The notes under the pieces were generated by a model. The model had not been told where the DNA came from. It saw only the letters and a list, made by a program, of their open reading frames with translations, and searched no databases. The position numbers and the translations under genes were made by a program. 64,000 nucleotides of DNA from positions 19,510-83,509 of the forward strand of contig DAONQC010000006.1 of assembly GCA_035409945.1 (NCBI GenBank), in the 5' to 3' direction. Position 1 is the stretch's first letter; the number at the start of each line of letters is the position of its first letter. This DNA is from MWEH01 sp035409945 (GTDB lineage Bacteria > Bacillota > Clostridia > Christensenellales > DTU072). Of the stretch, positions 52,333 to 61,156 are shown one piece after another.

Positions 52333-52902
52333 CTATGCTTTATTAAGCTTATCCATATTTGCTGCAATTTTTTTCTTACTAGCCATTATGGTGTTATCTA
52401 CTTTCTTTTGAGGAATCGACAGTTCTTCTGCAATCTCTGCATATGTATATCCTTGTACGTATAGAGACCAAACTTCAAGTTGAAGGGGGGATAGAATATC
52501 TTTTAATATGTGGGAAACTGCGCTAGCCCGTTGCTTAGTTAATAGGTTTTGATATGGGTCTATTGTGTCGTCTGCAGTATCGTCTTTTACCTCAAAACGA
52601 GCGCTAGGGACAATTCGGTTTTTCTTGCGAAGTATGGTAAATAGTCTATTTTTCATACAGCGCTCGGAATAGTAATACAAACTATTATATTTATCATAGT
52701 CGAAAGTTTCTACTGCTTTGACAAAAGCAACCATCGCTTCCTGGACTAAATCATCTTTATCTATGACAGGGGATATAAAAGGTTTACTAACATCAATACA
52801 AACTTTATGAATAGCTGCTTCATATTTTTTTATGAGCTGATTTAAAGCTTCTTTATCGCCTTTTTGTGCACGGCTTATTAATGTTTTTTCATCTACTTTC
52901 AT
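52333..52902 (-). CDS. SigH-like RNA polymerase sigma factor
   Basis: 189 aa sigma-70 family protein: region 2 (DKDDLVQEAMVAFVKAVETFDYDK, YYYSERCMKNRLFTILRKKNR) and region 4 (LSPLQLEVWSLYVQGYTYAEIAEELSIPQKKVDNTI), no region 1 or 3. Its place directly after mrnC and rlmB matches the mrnC-rlmB-yacP-sigH order of Bacillota, which supports SigH (Spo0H), although yacP is missing. Confidence 0.75.
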   Translation of the reverse strand: MKVDEKTLISRAQKGDKEALNQLIKKYEAAIHKVCIDVSKPFISPVIDKDDLVQEAMVAFVKAVETFDYDKYNSLYYYSERCMKNRLFTILRKKNRIVPSARFEVKDDTADDTIDPYQNLLTKQRASAVSHILKDILSPLQLEVWSLYVQGYTYAEIAEELSIPQKKVDNTIMASKKKIAANMDKLNKA

Positions 52903-52993
52903 ACTGTTCTCCAGATTGTAGAGGGGCTTACAACCTCTATCTCTAAAAGTATATCACATTACTTTTAAACCTTATCAGAACTAATTTAGCAAG

Positions 52994-53725
52994 TTATATC
53001 TTATTATTTCGTTGTCTAACTGCTTCGTATAATAAAATTCCAGTTGCAACAGAAGCATTTAGTGAATTAATCTTTCCTAGTTGTGGAAGGGACACAACTA
53101 AATCGGATAGTTTTCTTGGTAGTTCGTGTAATCCTTCACCTTCTCCGCCAATAACTAGAGCAATATTGCCAGTCATATCAGAAGTGAAAGCATTTTCACC
53201 ATTCATATCAGCTGCGATTATTTTCACACCTTGTTGTTTTAAGTATCTAATAGCATCATTGATGTTTGTTACTTTTGCTACTGGGACATGAGCAGTCGCA
53301 CCAGCGCTAGTTCTAATTACAATTTCAGTGACGCTTGCGCTTCTGTGTTTTGGGATGATGACAGCACTCGCTCCTGAACAGTCGGCTACCCGAATTATAG
53401 CCCCTAGGTTATGTGGATCTTCAACTCCGTCTAAAAGTACAAATACAGCTGGCTTATCGCCACTAAGGGCTTTTTGTACAACGTCTTCAAACACTGCATA
53501 AGTAAAATCAGTGGTAATAGCCATAATGCCTCTGGCTCTACCCGTTTCCGACTTTGCTTTGAATGCTTGCTCATCTAAAATCATCACCTTAACGCCTTGT
53601 TTTCTTGCAAGAGCAATTGCTTCATTTGTAGAGCGTTCAAAGTTGCCTTTTTGAACATACAATGTTTCTACGGTTACATCGCCTTTTAAAGCTTCTAGTA
53701 CCGCATTTCTTCCTTCTAATAACAT
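52994..53725 (-). CDS. rlmB: 23S rRNA 2'-O-methyltransferase RlmB-like (TrmH/SpoU)
   Basis: 243 aa SpoU-family enzyme. The N-terminal substrate-binding part starts LLEGRNAVLEAL; the knotted methyltransferase domain has FVLLDGVEDPHNLGAIIR, VIIPKHRSASVT, ALVIGGEGEGLHELPRKLSD and SLPQLGKINSLNASVATGILLYE. It follows mrnC in the expected order. Start set by ACGAGG of structured leader copy 4. Confidence 0.95.
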   Translation of the reverse strand: MLLEGRNAVLEALKGDVTVETLYVQKGNFERSTNEAIALARKQGVKVMILDEQAFKAKSETGRARGIMAITTDFTYAVFEDVVQKALSGDKPAVFVLLDGVEDPHNLGAIIRVADCSGASAVIIPKHRSASVTEIVIRTSAGATAHVPVAKVTNINDAIRYLKQQGVKIIAADMNGENAFTSDMTGNIALVIGGEGEGLHELPRKLSDLVVSLPQLGKINSLNASVATGILLYEAVRQRNNKI

Positions 53726-53729
53726 AATT

Positions 53730-53782
53730 CCCTCGTATACAACACTGTTATGAATTTAACCAATATATGGTTAACAATATTG
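53730..53782 (-). promoter_or_regulatory. Conserved structured leader, copy 4
   Basis: Minus strand: outer helix CAATATTGTT / AACAGTGTTG pairs over ten positions with G-U pairs. Inner hairpin AACCA/TGGTT, conserved strand AAATTCA, then TATACGAGGG before the rlmB start. Confidence 0.65.
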
Positions 53783-53820
53783 TTTATATTTTATTTAAAT
53801 CGTAGCTTAACGCTAATGCT

Positions 53821-54240
53821 TTAATTCGTGTTCGGGTATGCAATCTCCATTAAGCTTGCTAGTCTTTCATCTTGCCCAGTGAGATATAGATAACCAATTA
53901 GACCTTCAAAACCAGATGCTAGGTTATATTCTGCTACTGAGCTATGTTTAGGTACATTGGGGTTACAGGAGTTTCTACATCTTTTAAAAATGGTAGATTC
54001 GTCTTCAGTCAGTATGCTTTCGATGTTTTTAATAGCAACAGCTTGTGCGGGAGCACTGACTTCCTTAGAGGCAATACTATGTAAAACCCTAATTTTACAT
54101 TTTTTACATGTGGCAAGTCTGGACCTTACATATACTGAATGAACCGAGTCCCCAACATACGCGAGCACATCTGCAGAAAGCAGGGCAGCTTCTTCATTTT
54201 TTAGGGGTTGTTTATGCCTTGGCATATATTGTTCATTCAT
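53821..54240 (-). CDS. mrnC: Mini-ribonuclease 3 (Mini-III)
   Basis: 139 aa RNase III-like nuclease without the RNA-binding domain; it matures 23S rRNA ends. LAYVGDSVHSVYVRSRL and SSVAEYNLASGFEGLIGYLYL hold the catalytic acidic residues. Upstream of rlmB as in other Bacillota. A -10 seven bases before the start suggests a leaderless mRNA. Confidence 0.95.
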   Translation of the reverse strand: MNEQYMPRHKQPLKNEEAALLSADVLAYVGDSVHSVYVRSRLATCKKCKIRVLHSIASKEVSAPAQAVAIKNIESILTEDESTIFKRCRNSCNPNVPKHSSVAEYNLASGFEGLIGYLYLTGQDERLASLMEIAYPNTN

Positions 54241-54247
54241 AAAAAAG

Positions 54248-54276
54248 ATTATACATTAATGTGTAAAAACTAACAA
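54248..54276 (-). promoter_or_regulatory. Promoter of mrnC, leaderless architecture
   Basis: TTGTTA (54276-54271), 17-base spacer, TATAAT (54253-54248), then seven bases to the ATG and no SD. Confidence 0.65.
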
Positions 54277-54479
54277 TTCAAATGAGTTATGTAGAGCACA
54301 TTGACACAAAGTAGTGGAGTATATAACTTTTTTACAACTAAAATCACTGACGGTTATCTGCTTATAGATTTTAGATGTTACAAATAAATGCTTGTCATTT
54401 ATCTATTTGAAACTTGTAGGCGTTTACCAGTTAGGCACTTATTAGGTATGTGTCTGGCAGTTGGTCATCATTGCTTTTG

Positions 54480-55976
54480 TTATTTACTAAGTTCTTGTAG
54501 CTTTTGCCAAATCCTTACCATTGCTAGTGTATCGAGTTTGCAATAGTCTAAAAGGTTTTGCCTGGCAATCGCTTGTTCGTCTTCTGGCATATCTTTTATT
54601 TGTTTAAAAATCCTCATAGCTTCTTCTCCGTTATGAACGCCTTCTAAATTGTCATAATTTAATTCGGGGTCATTGGGGAACATAGCTGGGAGCACGCTTT
54701 TTATGGACATGCTACCACCCATCTCTTTTATGTAGAGATAACCGTTTGTGAATACGTCTAATAAATCTACAAAATTGCTATGGATTTCCATAAGGGGTTC
54801 AGCAAGATCAAGAAATAGTCCTGCTAACTCGTTTATTATTCTTCTTTCAAAGCTTTTATTATATGCAATAATACAGGCATCTTTTGGGATATCAGCAACA
54901 AGCTTTTCAGCAATAATACGTCTTGAATCTTCACCAGAAATGCCTAAAAATTCTTTGTGCTGTAATTTTTCATCTTTACGCTCGATATAATGTAAGGAAT
55001 ATTGGAATGGAATTTGTCCATACGGCTTTGTATTATCAAATGGCGGAATAATATTTTGTTCGGTTTCAAAGTCTAAAAAGTAGAGCGGATATTTAAGTTG
55101 TGATAAAAACTCTTTGATTCCCTCTTTGTCAATAAAGGGCTCGTCGTTTGTTTCAGATAGAACTTGAAATCTTCTTATAATGTGACTGTTAACATATGAG
55201 TCATCATAAAAGTCGCTATATTTAACTTTACCTTCGCTATAATAACTAAATTTCTTTGCGGTAGTTAATCTATATAAATCGAAAACGGAAGGGATAGGGA
55301 GGTGTTTACTACAATACTGCCAGAATGTACAAGAATATGGTGAAAAACATGCTTCAGATAAATCTATATTTGGTTCATCTGTTAGCTGTAGAACTTTCTC
55401 TGCCTGTGCGAGATTATTTTCAACATCAAGTTTTGCTACTTCTACTTCTGAAGAGCAGTCGGTAATTGTAAATAATTGATTAATATCTAGCTCTCCCATT
55501 CGAACATAATCAGAGTTTATTGTTACTAAATAAGTTTTGGTTACGTTTACTCCGCAATGTTCTAGAACGTATTTTTGGTAAGCGATGTCAATGTAGTATA
55601 CGTTTTTATCAGACTTTGTGGCGCTTTTTACTTCATATATTGCATAGCCTTTCCCATCTTTTTTCAAGATGTCAACAGCGCAGTATAACCCGTTATAGTC
55701 AAATGCAGCTTCCGCAATTACATTTTGTCCTTCCGATAAAAAACGCTTAGTATTTTCAATCATTGTTGATAAATCTATTTTACCCTCTGCAGTATATGCT
55801 GTAGTTTCAACGAAATCGCCAAATAGCCCCATAGCTAAGTCGCCGACCACATTTCCTTCAGCAAACAGCGCACGTAGATTATCATCTATGACTCTTTCTT
55901 CTGGTTTGTTTTGAGCTAGCCACGTTATTTTTGGGCACTGGCAAAATTCTACATATCTTGTTTTAGAAAATCTCAT
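54480..55976 (-). CDS. DUF2779 protein: Cas4-like Fe-S nuclease domain plus exonuclease-like domain
   Basis: The N-terminal part resembles Cas4/PD-(D/E)XK nucleases: FCQCPKITWLAQ (first Cys), an acid-rich core with AIYEVKSATK (ExK), and a later cluster CFSPYSCTFWQYC supplying further Fe-S ligands. The C-terminal DUF2779 part has RNase H/DEDD-like acids in YFLDFETEQN, IIAYNKSFERRII and LLDYCKLDTLAMVRIW. A role in DNA repair or defence is likely but unproven. SD AAAGGAGG. The gene stands alone. Confidence 0.7.
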   Translation of the reverse strand: MRFSKTRYVEFCQCPKITWLAQNKPEERVIDDNLRALFAEGNVVGDLAMGLFGDFVETTAYTAEGKIDLSTMIENTKRFLSEGQNVIAEAAFDYNGLYCAVDILKKDGKGYAIYEVKSATKSDKNVYYIDIAYQKYVLEHCGVNVTKTYLVTINSDYVRMGELDINQLFTITDCSSEVEVAKLDVENNLAQAEKVLQLTDEPNIDLSEACFSPYSCTFWQYCSKHLPIPSVFDLYRLTTAKKFSYYSEGKVKYSDFYDDSYVNSHIIRRFQVLSETNDEPFIDKEGIKEFLSQLKYPLYFLDFETEQNIIPPFDNTKPYGQIPFQYSLHYIERKDEKLQHKEFLGISGEDSRRIIAEKLVADIPKDACIIAYNKSFERRIINELAGLFLDLAEPLMEIHSNFVDLLDVFTNGYLYIKEMGGSMSIKSVLPAMFPNDPELNYDNLEGVHNGEEAMRIFKQIKDMPEDEQAIARQNLLDYCKLDTLAMVRIWQKLQELSK

Positions 55977-56285
55977 TATATAAAGCCTCCTTTGCTTTTT
56001 CTATGTAATTAATTCAATTTTATATCATACACTTGTATTAATCTTTTAGTGTATTTACGAATATTGTATTCACTTAACCTAACTTGTAATTATGATATTA
56101 TATCACGCTAGTTTTTATTATAGCGACTAAGATTATTTCATCCATTCAAAATCTTACACCCAGCCATTTCAACTCTAGTCAATTTAACCAGTATGCTATA
56201 TGCTACTGCTATTAATCCCGAGCTGAAACTATCGTTTTCATTATGAGGGGCAAACGGGTCATAATGCTCGCTGAATTAATTATAC
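55977..56285 (-). other. Intergenic region, nothing clear
   Basis: Apart from the SD and a possible -10 (TATAAA) for the DUF2779 gene, I see no gene, RNA or repeat here. Confidence 0.4.
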
Positions 56286-56321
56286 ACAAAACAATGTCCT
56301 AAAATTAAGACATTGAAAAAA
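56286..56321 (-). terminator. Terminator of the CPBP protease gene
   Basis: CAATGTC (56292-56298) and GACATTG (56309-56315) pair; the minus-strand continuation TTTTGTGT is T-rich. It lies beyond both echo units, so the mRNA would carry a 300-base 3' end. Confidence 0.5.
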
Positions 56322-56401
56322 TGGTCAAATTTGCCAATTTTTAATTACAAAAGAGTGATGGAATATAATGTTTATTAGGTGTTCAGGGCGTGTGCGTCGT
56401 T

Positions 56402-56620
56402 ATTGAAGTGGCTCGTAAAGAGGCCTAAAGGCATGCCATAATGCTTGCTAACTATTACGAGAGCATTGGTGTAGGATAGCATATGCTGTGTGGCTAAGCT
56501 ACTTTATCTTGGATTGAATTGGCTCTCAAAGAATCTAAAGGCAGGTAGCAATGCTTGCTAATCATTACGAGAGTATTGGTGTAGGATTCGAATGTTGTGT
56601 GGCTAAGCTACTTTATCTTT
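56402..56620 (-). repeat. Two 108-111 bp echoes of the CPBP gene 3' end
   Basis: ATTGAA(G/T)TGGCTC..., TAAAGGCA and ATGCTTGCTAA blocks begin at 56402 and 56513, and the gene's own copy at 56621. Units share GCTAAGCTACTTTATCTT. Confidence 0.9.
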
Positions 56621-57830
56621 ATTGAAGTGGCTCGTCAAAGAAGTCTAAAGGCATGTCTTTTATCGAGGTTGCTACCACTAGATTCAAAATGATGGAGATT
56701 ACACAATATAAGCATATTGCTAAAATAGGTATGTCTATTTTTCTTAAGAATGTCCTGAATTTGCCAACTGGTTTTACTTTAGTTTGAGTTTCATTAACTT
56801 GCGTTTCGGCATCCATAACCTCCGCTTGCGCTTCGGTAGTGGCAACCAAATCCTTATCTTCTACTTGACTAGTCGATTCGGTTTGTGAAGCGTCCTGAGC
56901 GATTGGGCCATATTGATTTTCAGCATATATATCTTCTAGTTGATATTTGGCAGTAGTGCACAAATTGCTATTTTCTGTCTGGCTGGTTAGTTCAGGTTGT
57001 AAGGTTTCTTTAGCTTCTGCCTCCAGTTTCTTGGCTTCAATTTCTCTAAATTTTTTGAATGCAAAATAGCAACCGACAAGGATTCCAATACCAGCTACCA
57101 TCATAATTACCATTGTGATAATTGAGGGAGTGCTCATAAGAGATAGGTTTGCCCACCAGTCACTGAGTAGCAACAATACAGCTATTATATTATTTGTGAT
57201 GTGAATTACTATCCCATACAACAGGTTATCAGTTTTTGCAACGATATACGCTACAACTAAGCCACCTATAAACTGATGAACAAGCTGCGCTGCATTTTGA
57301 TGGGAAAGCGAAAATACTAGTGAGGAGACTATGATTGCATATGTCATACCTCTTGGTTTAAGAGCAGACATTATCATTCCTCTAAAATATATTTCCTCTA
57401 CGATGGGTGGTAAAATTCCTATGAAGAAAAGTGCTCCTATGAGAATTGCTGGATTTTCAGCTACATTTGGGACAGGTACATCTGCTGCTAATTCAAACTT
57501 TAGCATCAAAGCATCAAATCCAGTCATTAGTAAAGTGTTTTGTAGTAGCAGTCCTATTGCGACAACTGGCATAAGTGCTAAAATTGGCCAGCTAACCTTT
57601 CTATTTTTTAGAGGGGCAGCATCCCAAAAATCTATTTTTTTAATCTTGACAATAATTAACATTGCAAGAGCAACTGCTAGTTGCGCAAAGCCAAAGTTGA
57701 GTAAAATAAACAAATTACTATCTGGTGCAAAAAGCGTAGCGATAGTGAATACTATGGACAGTACTATTTGAATGATAAACATAAATAGCACGTGTTTTGT
57801 GGTAACTTTCGTTTTAACTTCTTGTTTCAT
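56619..57830 (-). CDS. CPBP-family intramembrane metalloprotease
   Basis: Eight or so membrane helices with the CPBP/Abi motifs PPIVEEIYFRGMIM (EExxxR), SLVFSLSHQN (His) and GIVIHITNN (His). Residues about 275-365 form a hydrophilic loop that contains an internal duplication (ELTSQTENSNLC against ESTSQVEDKDLV), followed by one last helix. Relatives process peptides such as bacteriocin leaders or prenyl-type substrates. Confidence 0.85.
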   Translation of the reverse strand: MKQEVKTKVTTKHVLFMFIIQIVLSIVFTIATLFAPDSNLFILLNFGFAQLAVALAMLIIVKIKKIDFWDAAPLKNRKVSWPILALMPVVAIGLLLQNTLLMTGFDALMLKFELAADVPVPNVAENPAILIGALFFIGILPPIVEEIYFRGMIMSALKPRGMTYAIIVSSLVFSLSHQNAAQLVHQFIGGLVVAYIVAKTDNLLYGIVIHITNNIIAVLLLLSDWWANLSLMSTPSIITMVIMMVAGIGILVGCYFAFKKFREIEAKKLEAEAKETLQPELTSQTENSNLCTTAKYQLEDIYAENQYGPIAQDASQTESTSQVEDKDLVATTEAQAEVMDAETQVNETQTKVKPVGKFRTFLRKIDIPILAICLYCVISIILNLVVATSIKDMPLDFFDEPLQ

Positions 57831-58017
57831 TCTTCACCTCATATTGTTGGAATGTTGCTTATATCCTATCAAACTTAAAAGTTTTTACCTAGAGATTTTA
57901 CAATGTTTTTACAATAACAGACTCTCTATATTGATGTATTTTATAATAATATACTTTATTCTTAACAAGTATAAGTGTTAAAATTAATTGAAAATAAATT
58001 TTTACAAGGAAAGAGGT

Positions 58018-58788
58018 ATGATTTTAGAAGTTAAAAATTTTAGTAAGCAATATCAAGGGCAGTCTGTTAAGGCAGTAGACGATATTAGTTTTTCAATTGG
58101 GCATGGCGAGATTGTAGGCTTTATTGGCCCAAACGGTGCAGGAAAATCTACCACTATAAAAGCCATTGTTGGTATTAACTCCATAGATAGTGGAGAGATA
58201 TACATTGATGGATTAGATTTTTCTAAACATACTATTGAAGCTAAACAAAAGATGGGATATGTGCCAGACGAGGCTTTACCTTTTGATAATATTTCAGGGA
58301 GAGAACTGGTTCATTTTGTTGCAAAAATGTATGATGTTTCAAATGTAGATAGGGATGAAAGATTGGGTAATTTAGCAAGCCTATTCGATATGACTGCGGC
58401 TTTAGATAAACTCATCAAGTCATATTCACATGGTATGAAACAAAAAATTGCTGTCATTGCTGCGCTCATACACAATCCCAAACTATGGATATTAGACGAG
58501 CCATTAACGGGATTAGATCCTAATTCAGCATATAACTTAAAACAGTTAATGCATAAACATTGTGAAGAAGGAAACAGCGTGTTTTTCTCTTCTCACGTTT
58601 TAGAGGTTGTAGAAAAGTTATGTGATAGGGTAATTTTAATCAACAAATCAAAAATTATTTTGAATTGTACTATGGCTGAATTAAAAGAAAAACAACAAGA
58701 TCTAACACTAGAGGAGTTTTTCATTAAAGTTACAAAAGAGCATAATGAAACGTTAAAAACCAACGTAGAACAGGTTTTTGATATATAA
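58018..58788 (+). CDS. ABC transporter ATP-binding protein
   Basis: Start at 58018 after GGAAAGAGG. Walker A GPNGAGKST, signature SYSHGMKQKIAVIAAL (SHGMK in place of LSGGQ), Walker B LWILDEPLTGLDP, switch FFSSHVLEVVE. This is the ABC-2 exporter class (CcmA/YhaQ-like); the permease follows at 59020. Confidence 0.9.
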   Translation: MILEVKNFSKQYQGQSVKAVDDISFSIGHGEIVGFIGPNGAGKSTTIKAIVGINSIDSGEIYIDGLDFSKHTIEAKQKMGYVPDEALPFDNISGRELVHFVAKMYDVSNVDRDERLGNLASLFDMTAALDKLIKSYSHGMKQKIAVIAALIHNPKLWILDEPLTGLDPNSAYNLKQLMHKHCEEGNSVFFSSHVLEVVEKLCDRVILINKSKIILNCTMAELKEKQQDLTLEEFFIKVTKEHNETLKTNVEQVFDI

Positions 58789-59010
58789 AGAATATGGTAG
58801 GCAAACTAACTACCATCTATACAAATAAAATGTTTTGCTGATATATAGGATATGCTAGACAAATTAACAATCCACAAACTATACAGATGAAATGTTTTGC
58901 GGATACAACAAATAGTAAGGTAGGCAAACTACAATTGAAAAGTTGGTTTTGCTAATATAACGAACAATATGGTAGGTAAACACAATTAGAGAATGTGATT
59001 TAGAAGAATA
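58779..59010 (+). repeat. Four-unit degenerate array starting in the ABC ATPase 3' end
   Basis: GATATATA-type blocks followed by GGTAGGCAAACTA-type blocks lie at about 58780, 58840, 58902 and 58954 (periods 60, 62 and 52). The first unit contains the gene's stop codon. Confidence 0.75.
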
Positions 59011-59019
59011 TATAGGCTT

Positions 59020-60765
59020 ATGAATAAAATAAAAATGGGTAAAATGTCATCACTAGTGAAGTTTTTATTTTTGACTTCATTTGAAAGTGGTAATAAAAAG
59101 AAATGGAACAAGAAAAAGGATGACCTGCTGGGTATGGACAATACACTTGCAAGCGAATCAATCCCTCAAAGAATAATGAAGTATGTTTTTGGGATTTTCT
59201 TAAGCTTTCTTTCGCTTGCCATTATTTTAGCTATTCAAGGTTATGGAGGCGCAAAATTAGCGATTGCACAAGGGTATTTTGCTGAAAATTTAACTTCAAT
59301 GATGTTTGCTATGTTTTTAATGAGTACGATGTATGGATTATTGATGTACTCCAATACTATGTATTATGACAAAAAAGCAGATTTTTTAAGCGTGCTCCCA
59401 GTTTCCAGAGATCAAATATTCTGGGCAAAATTTATCTTTTTATATGTCAACCAAGTTCCAGTAGCTTTTATACTGTTTTTACCGTTAGCCTATGCTTCAG
59501 CAGCAGCCGCTGGACTTAAAGCAGGTGGTTATTTAATTTTGACTATAATACCGTTTTTTGTACCGATGCTGGCGCTTTTTCTATCAACCATTATTTCATT
59601 ACCGATGAATTATATTGTTTCAAAATCTAAGAGTAAGGAAAGAACAAAGAATATCTTCTTAGGTGTGCTTAGCCTCATAATGATTATTCCAGTAATTGCG
59701 TTTATTGCAATTTCTAGTAGTAGCGAAGATGAAAATCAATTAGCAAATTTACAAAACTCAATGCAAGGAGCGATGAAGGGACTTTCATATGTTATATATC
59801 CGATTTATGCATTTGTGAAAGCTTCAACATTTGAAAAAGGCTCTGGACTAATGATTTTATACACAATACTTATCTTTATTGCTATAACTGTGCTTACATT
59901 TGTTTTGTCCAAGTTGTTATATGCAAAAGCAACTACCAATTTAGAAGATGTAGGTGGGGTTAAGAAAATTAAGAAGGAAGAAAAACCCGTAAAAGGCAAG
60001 ATGTCTATTTTGATAAAGAGAGAAGAAAAGCGCCTGCTTAAGCTCCCGGGGAATTCTATAAACATACTAGTAGGTATAGCGATGCCATTTTTTATGCTTG
60101 TGCCAGCACTAGCAGAGGCGGCAAAAGAAATGGGTGGTGTTGGGAATATGTATAAAACTGCGTTAGCAGCAGGGTTAACAAACACTCTTTCTGGCGTCAG
60201 TATGGGAATGTGTTTCTTTGCGATGGCTATGGCTATGGTTTATGTAAACTTAAGTTTTATGGTTCCAATTTCTTCAGAACATAGAACGGGGATAAACTAC
60301 CTACTTAGTCTGCCAATATCTTTAGAAGAGTTAGTTAAGGCAAAGATACTTACCAATTTAAAATTTAGCGTTTTATTAAATATACCTCTACTACTGTTTT
60401 TCATAGCACTATCTCCAATATTAAAATTTGCAACCATAGTTTTGTTAATAAATGGAGTGCTTATAGCTTTATCGATGATATCCATCATATATCTAGTAGA
60501 TTTATCAAAACCTTATTTAGACTGGACAAACGTTGCCGAAACAAGACAAAAGTTCCGTTCAAATATTCCCTTAATGCTAGGAATTTTAATTGCAATGGTA
60601 CAGCTTCCGGTCGCTATGCCTATTGCCATATTTACATTCGAACTGCTTCACTCGTACATAGTACTATATGTTGTGATAACGGTATTTAATGTAATAATAT
60701 TTTTGATTCCATTTTTACTACTCAAGAAAAACATTAAAAAGTACCTGGCGAGATTACAAGCATAA
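59020..60765 (+). CDS. ABC-2-type exporter permease
   Basis: 581 aa with about 12 membrane helices in two halves separated by a basic linker (KKIKKEEKPVKGKMSILIKREEKRLL). Repeated hydrophobic segments and EHRTGINYLLSLPISLEELVKAKI fit large ABC-2 permeases. With the ATPase at 58018 it forms an exporter; the cargo is unknown. No strong SD. Confidence 0.75.
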   Translation: MNKIKMGKMSSLVKFLFLTSFESGNKKKWNKKKDDLLGMDNTLASESIPQRIMKYVFGIFLSFLSLAIILAIQGYGGAKLAIAQGYFAENLTSMMFAMFLMSTMYGLLMYSNTMYYDKKADFLSVLPVSRDQIFWAKFIFLYVNQVPVAFILFLPLAYASAAAAGLKAGGYLILTIIPFFVPMLALFLSTIISLPMNYIVSKSKSKERTKNIFLGVLSLIMIIPVIAFIAISSSSEDENQLANLQNSMQGAMKGLSYVIYPIYAFVKASTFEKGSGLMILYTILIFIAITVLTFVLSKLLYAKATTNLEDVGGVKKIKKEEKPVKGKMSILIKREEKRLLKLPGNSINILVGIAMPFFMLVPALAEAAKEMGGVGNMYKTALAAGLTNTLSGVSMGMCFFAMAMAMVYVNLSFMVPISSEHRTGINYLLSLPISLEELVKAKILTNLKFSVLLNIPLLLFFIALSPILKFATIVLLINGVLIALSMISIIYLVDLSKPYLDWTNVAETRQKFRSNIPLMLGILIAMVQLPVAMPIAIFTFELLHSYIVLYVVITVFNVIIFLIPFLLLKKNIKKYLARLQA

Positions 60766-60804
60766 AACCACACAATAATTCTAGTATCTTCTGCACTAAA
60801 TGGC

Positions 60805-60861
60805 AGAAAAACATTAGACAATAAGCAGGATTACAAGCATAAAATCACACAGTAACTTTAA
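60805..60861 (+). repeat. Echo of the permease 3' end
   Basis: AGAAAAACATTAGACAATAA and ATTACAAGCATAAAATCACA repeat the gene end at 60725-60774, about 77-80 bases apart. Confidence 0.85.
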
Positions 60862-60872
60862 TGTTTCATTCG

Positions 60873-60904
60873 CTAAACGGTAACTTCACCGTTTAGTTTT
60901 TTTA
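60873..60904 (+). terminator. Terminator of the ABC exporter operon
   Basis: CTAAACGGT (60873-60881) pairs perfectly with ACCGTTTAG (60888-60896), followed by a run of T. Confidence 0.9.
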
Positions 60905-61156
60905 AACTATATATTTTCGATTCTAACTATACAGATACGGTAATGATAAAAAGGTGTCGGTTGTCATAGTGAGTGCAACGGTAAATAGACCTTTGAGTTT
61001 TGGGTAAGTGCAACTTTTGATGAAGCTTGCAATAAACTGTTTTTATGGCATTAGTCGTCATAGTGTTGGTTATCATAGTAGGCTAAAATTATCTCTTTAT
61101 TGTATTTCACCAAGCTAGGTAGTAAAATTATATAAAAGGAAAAGGAGGGAGAAAAA

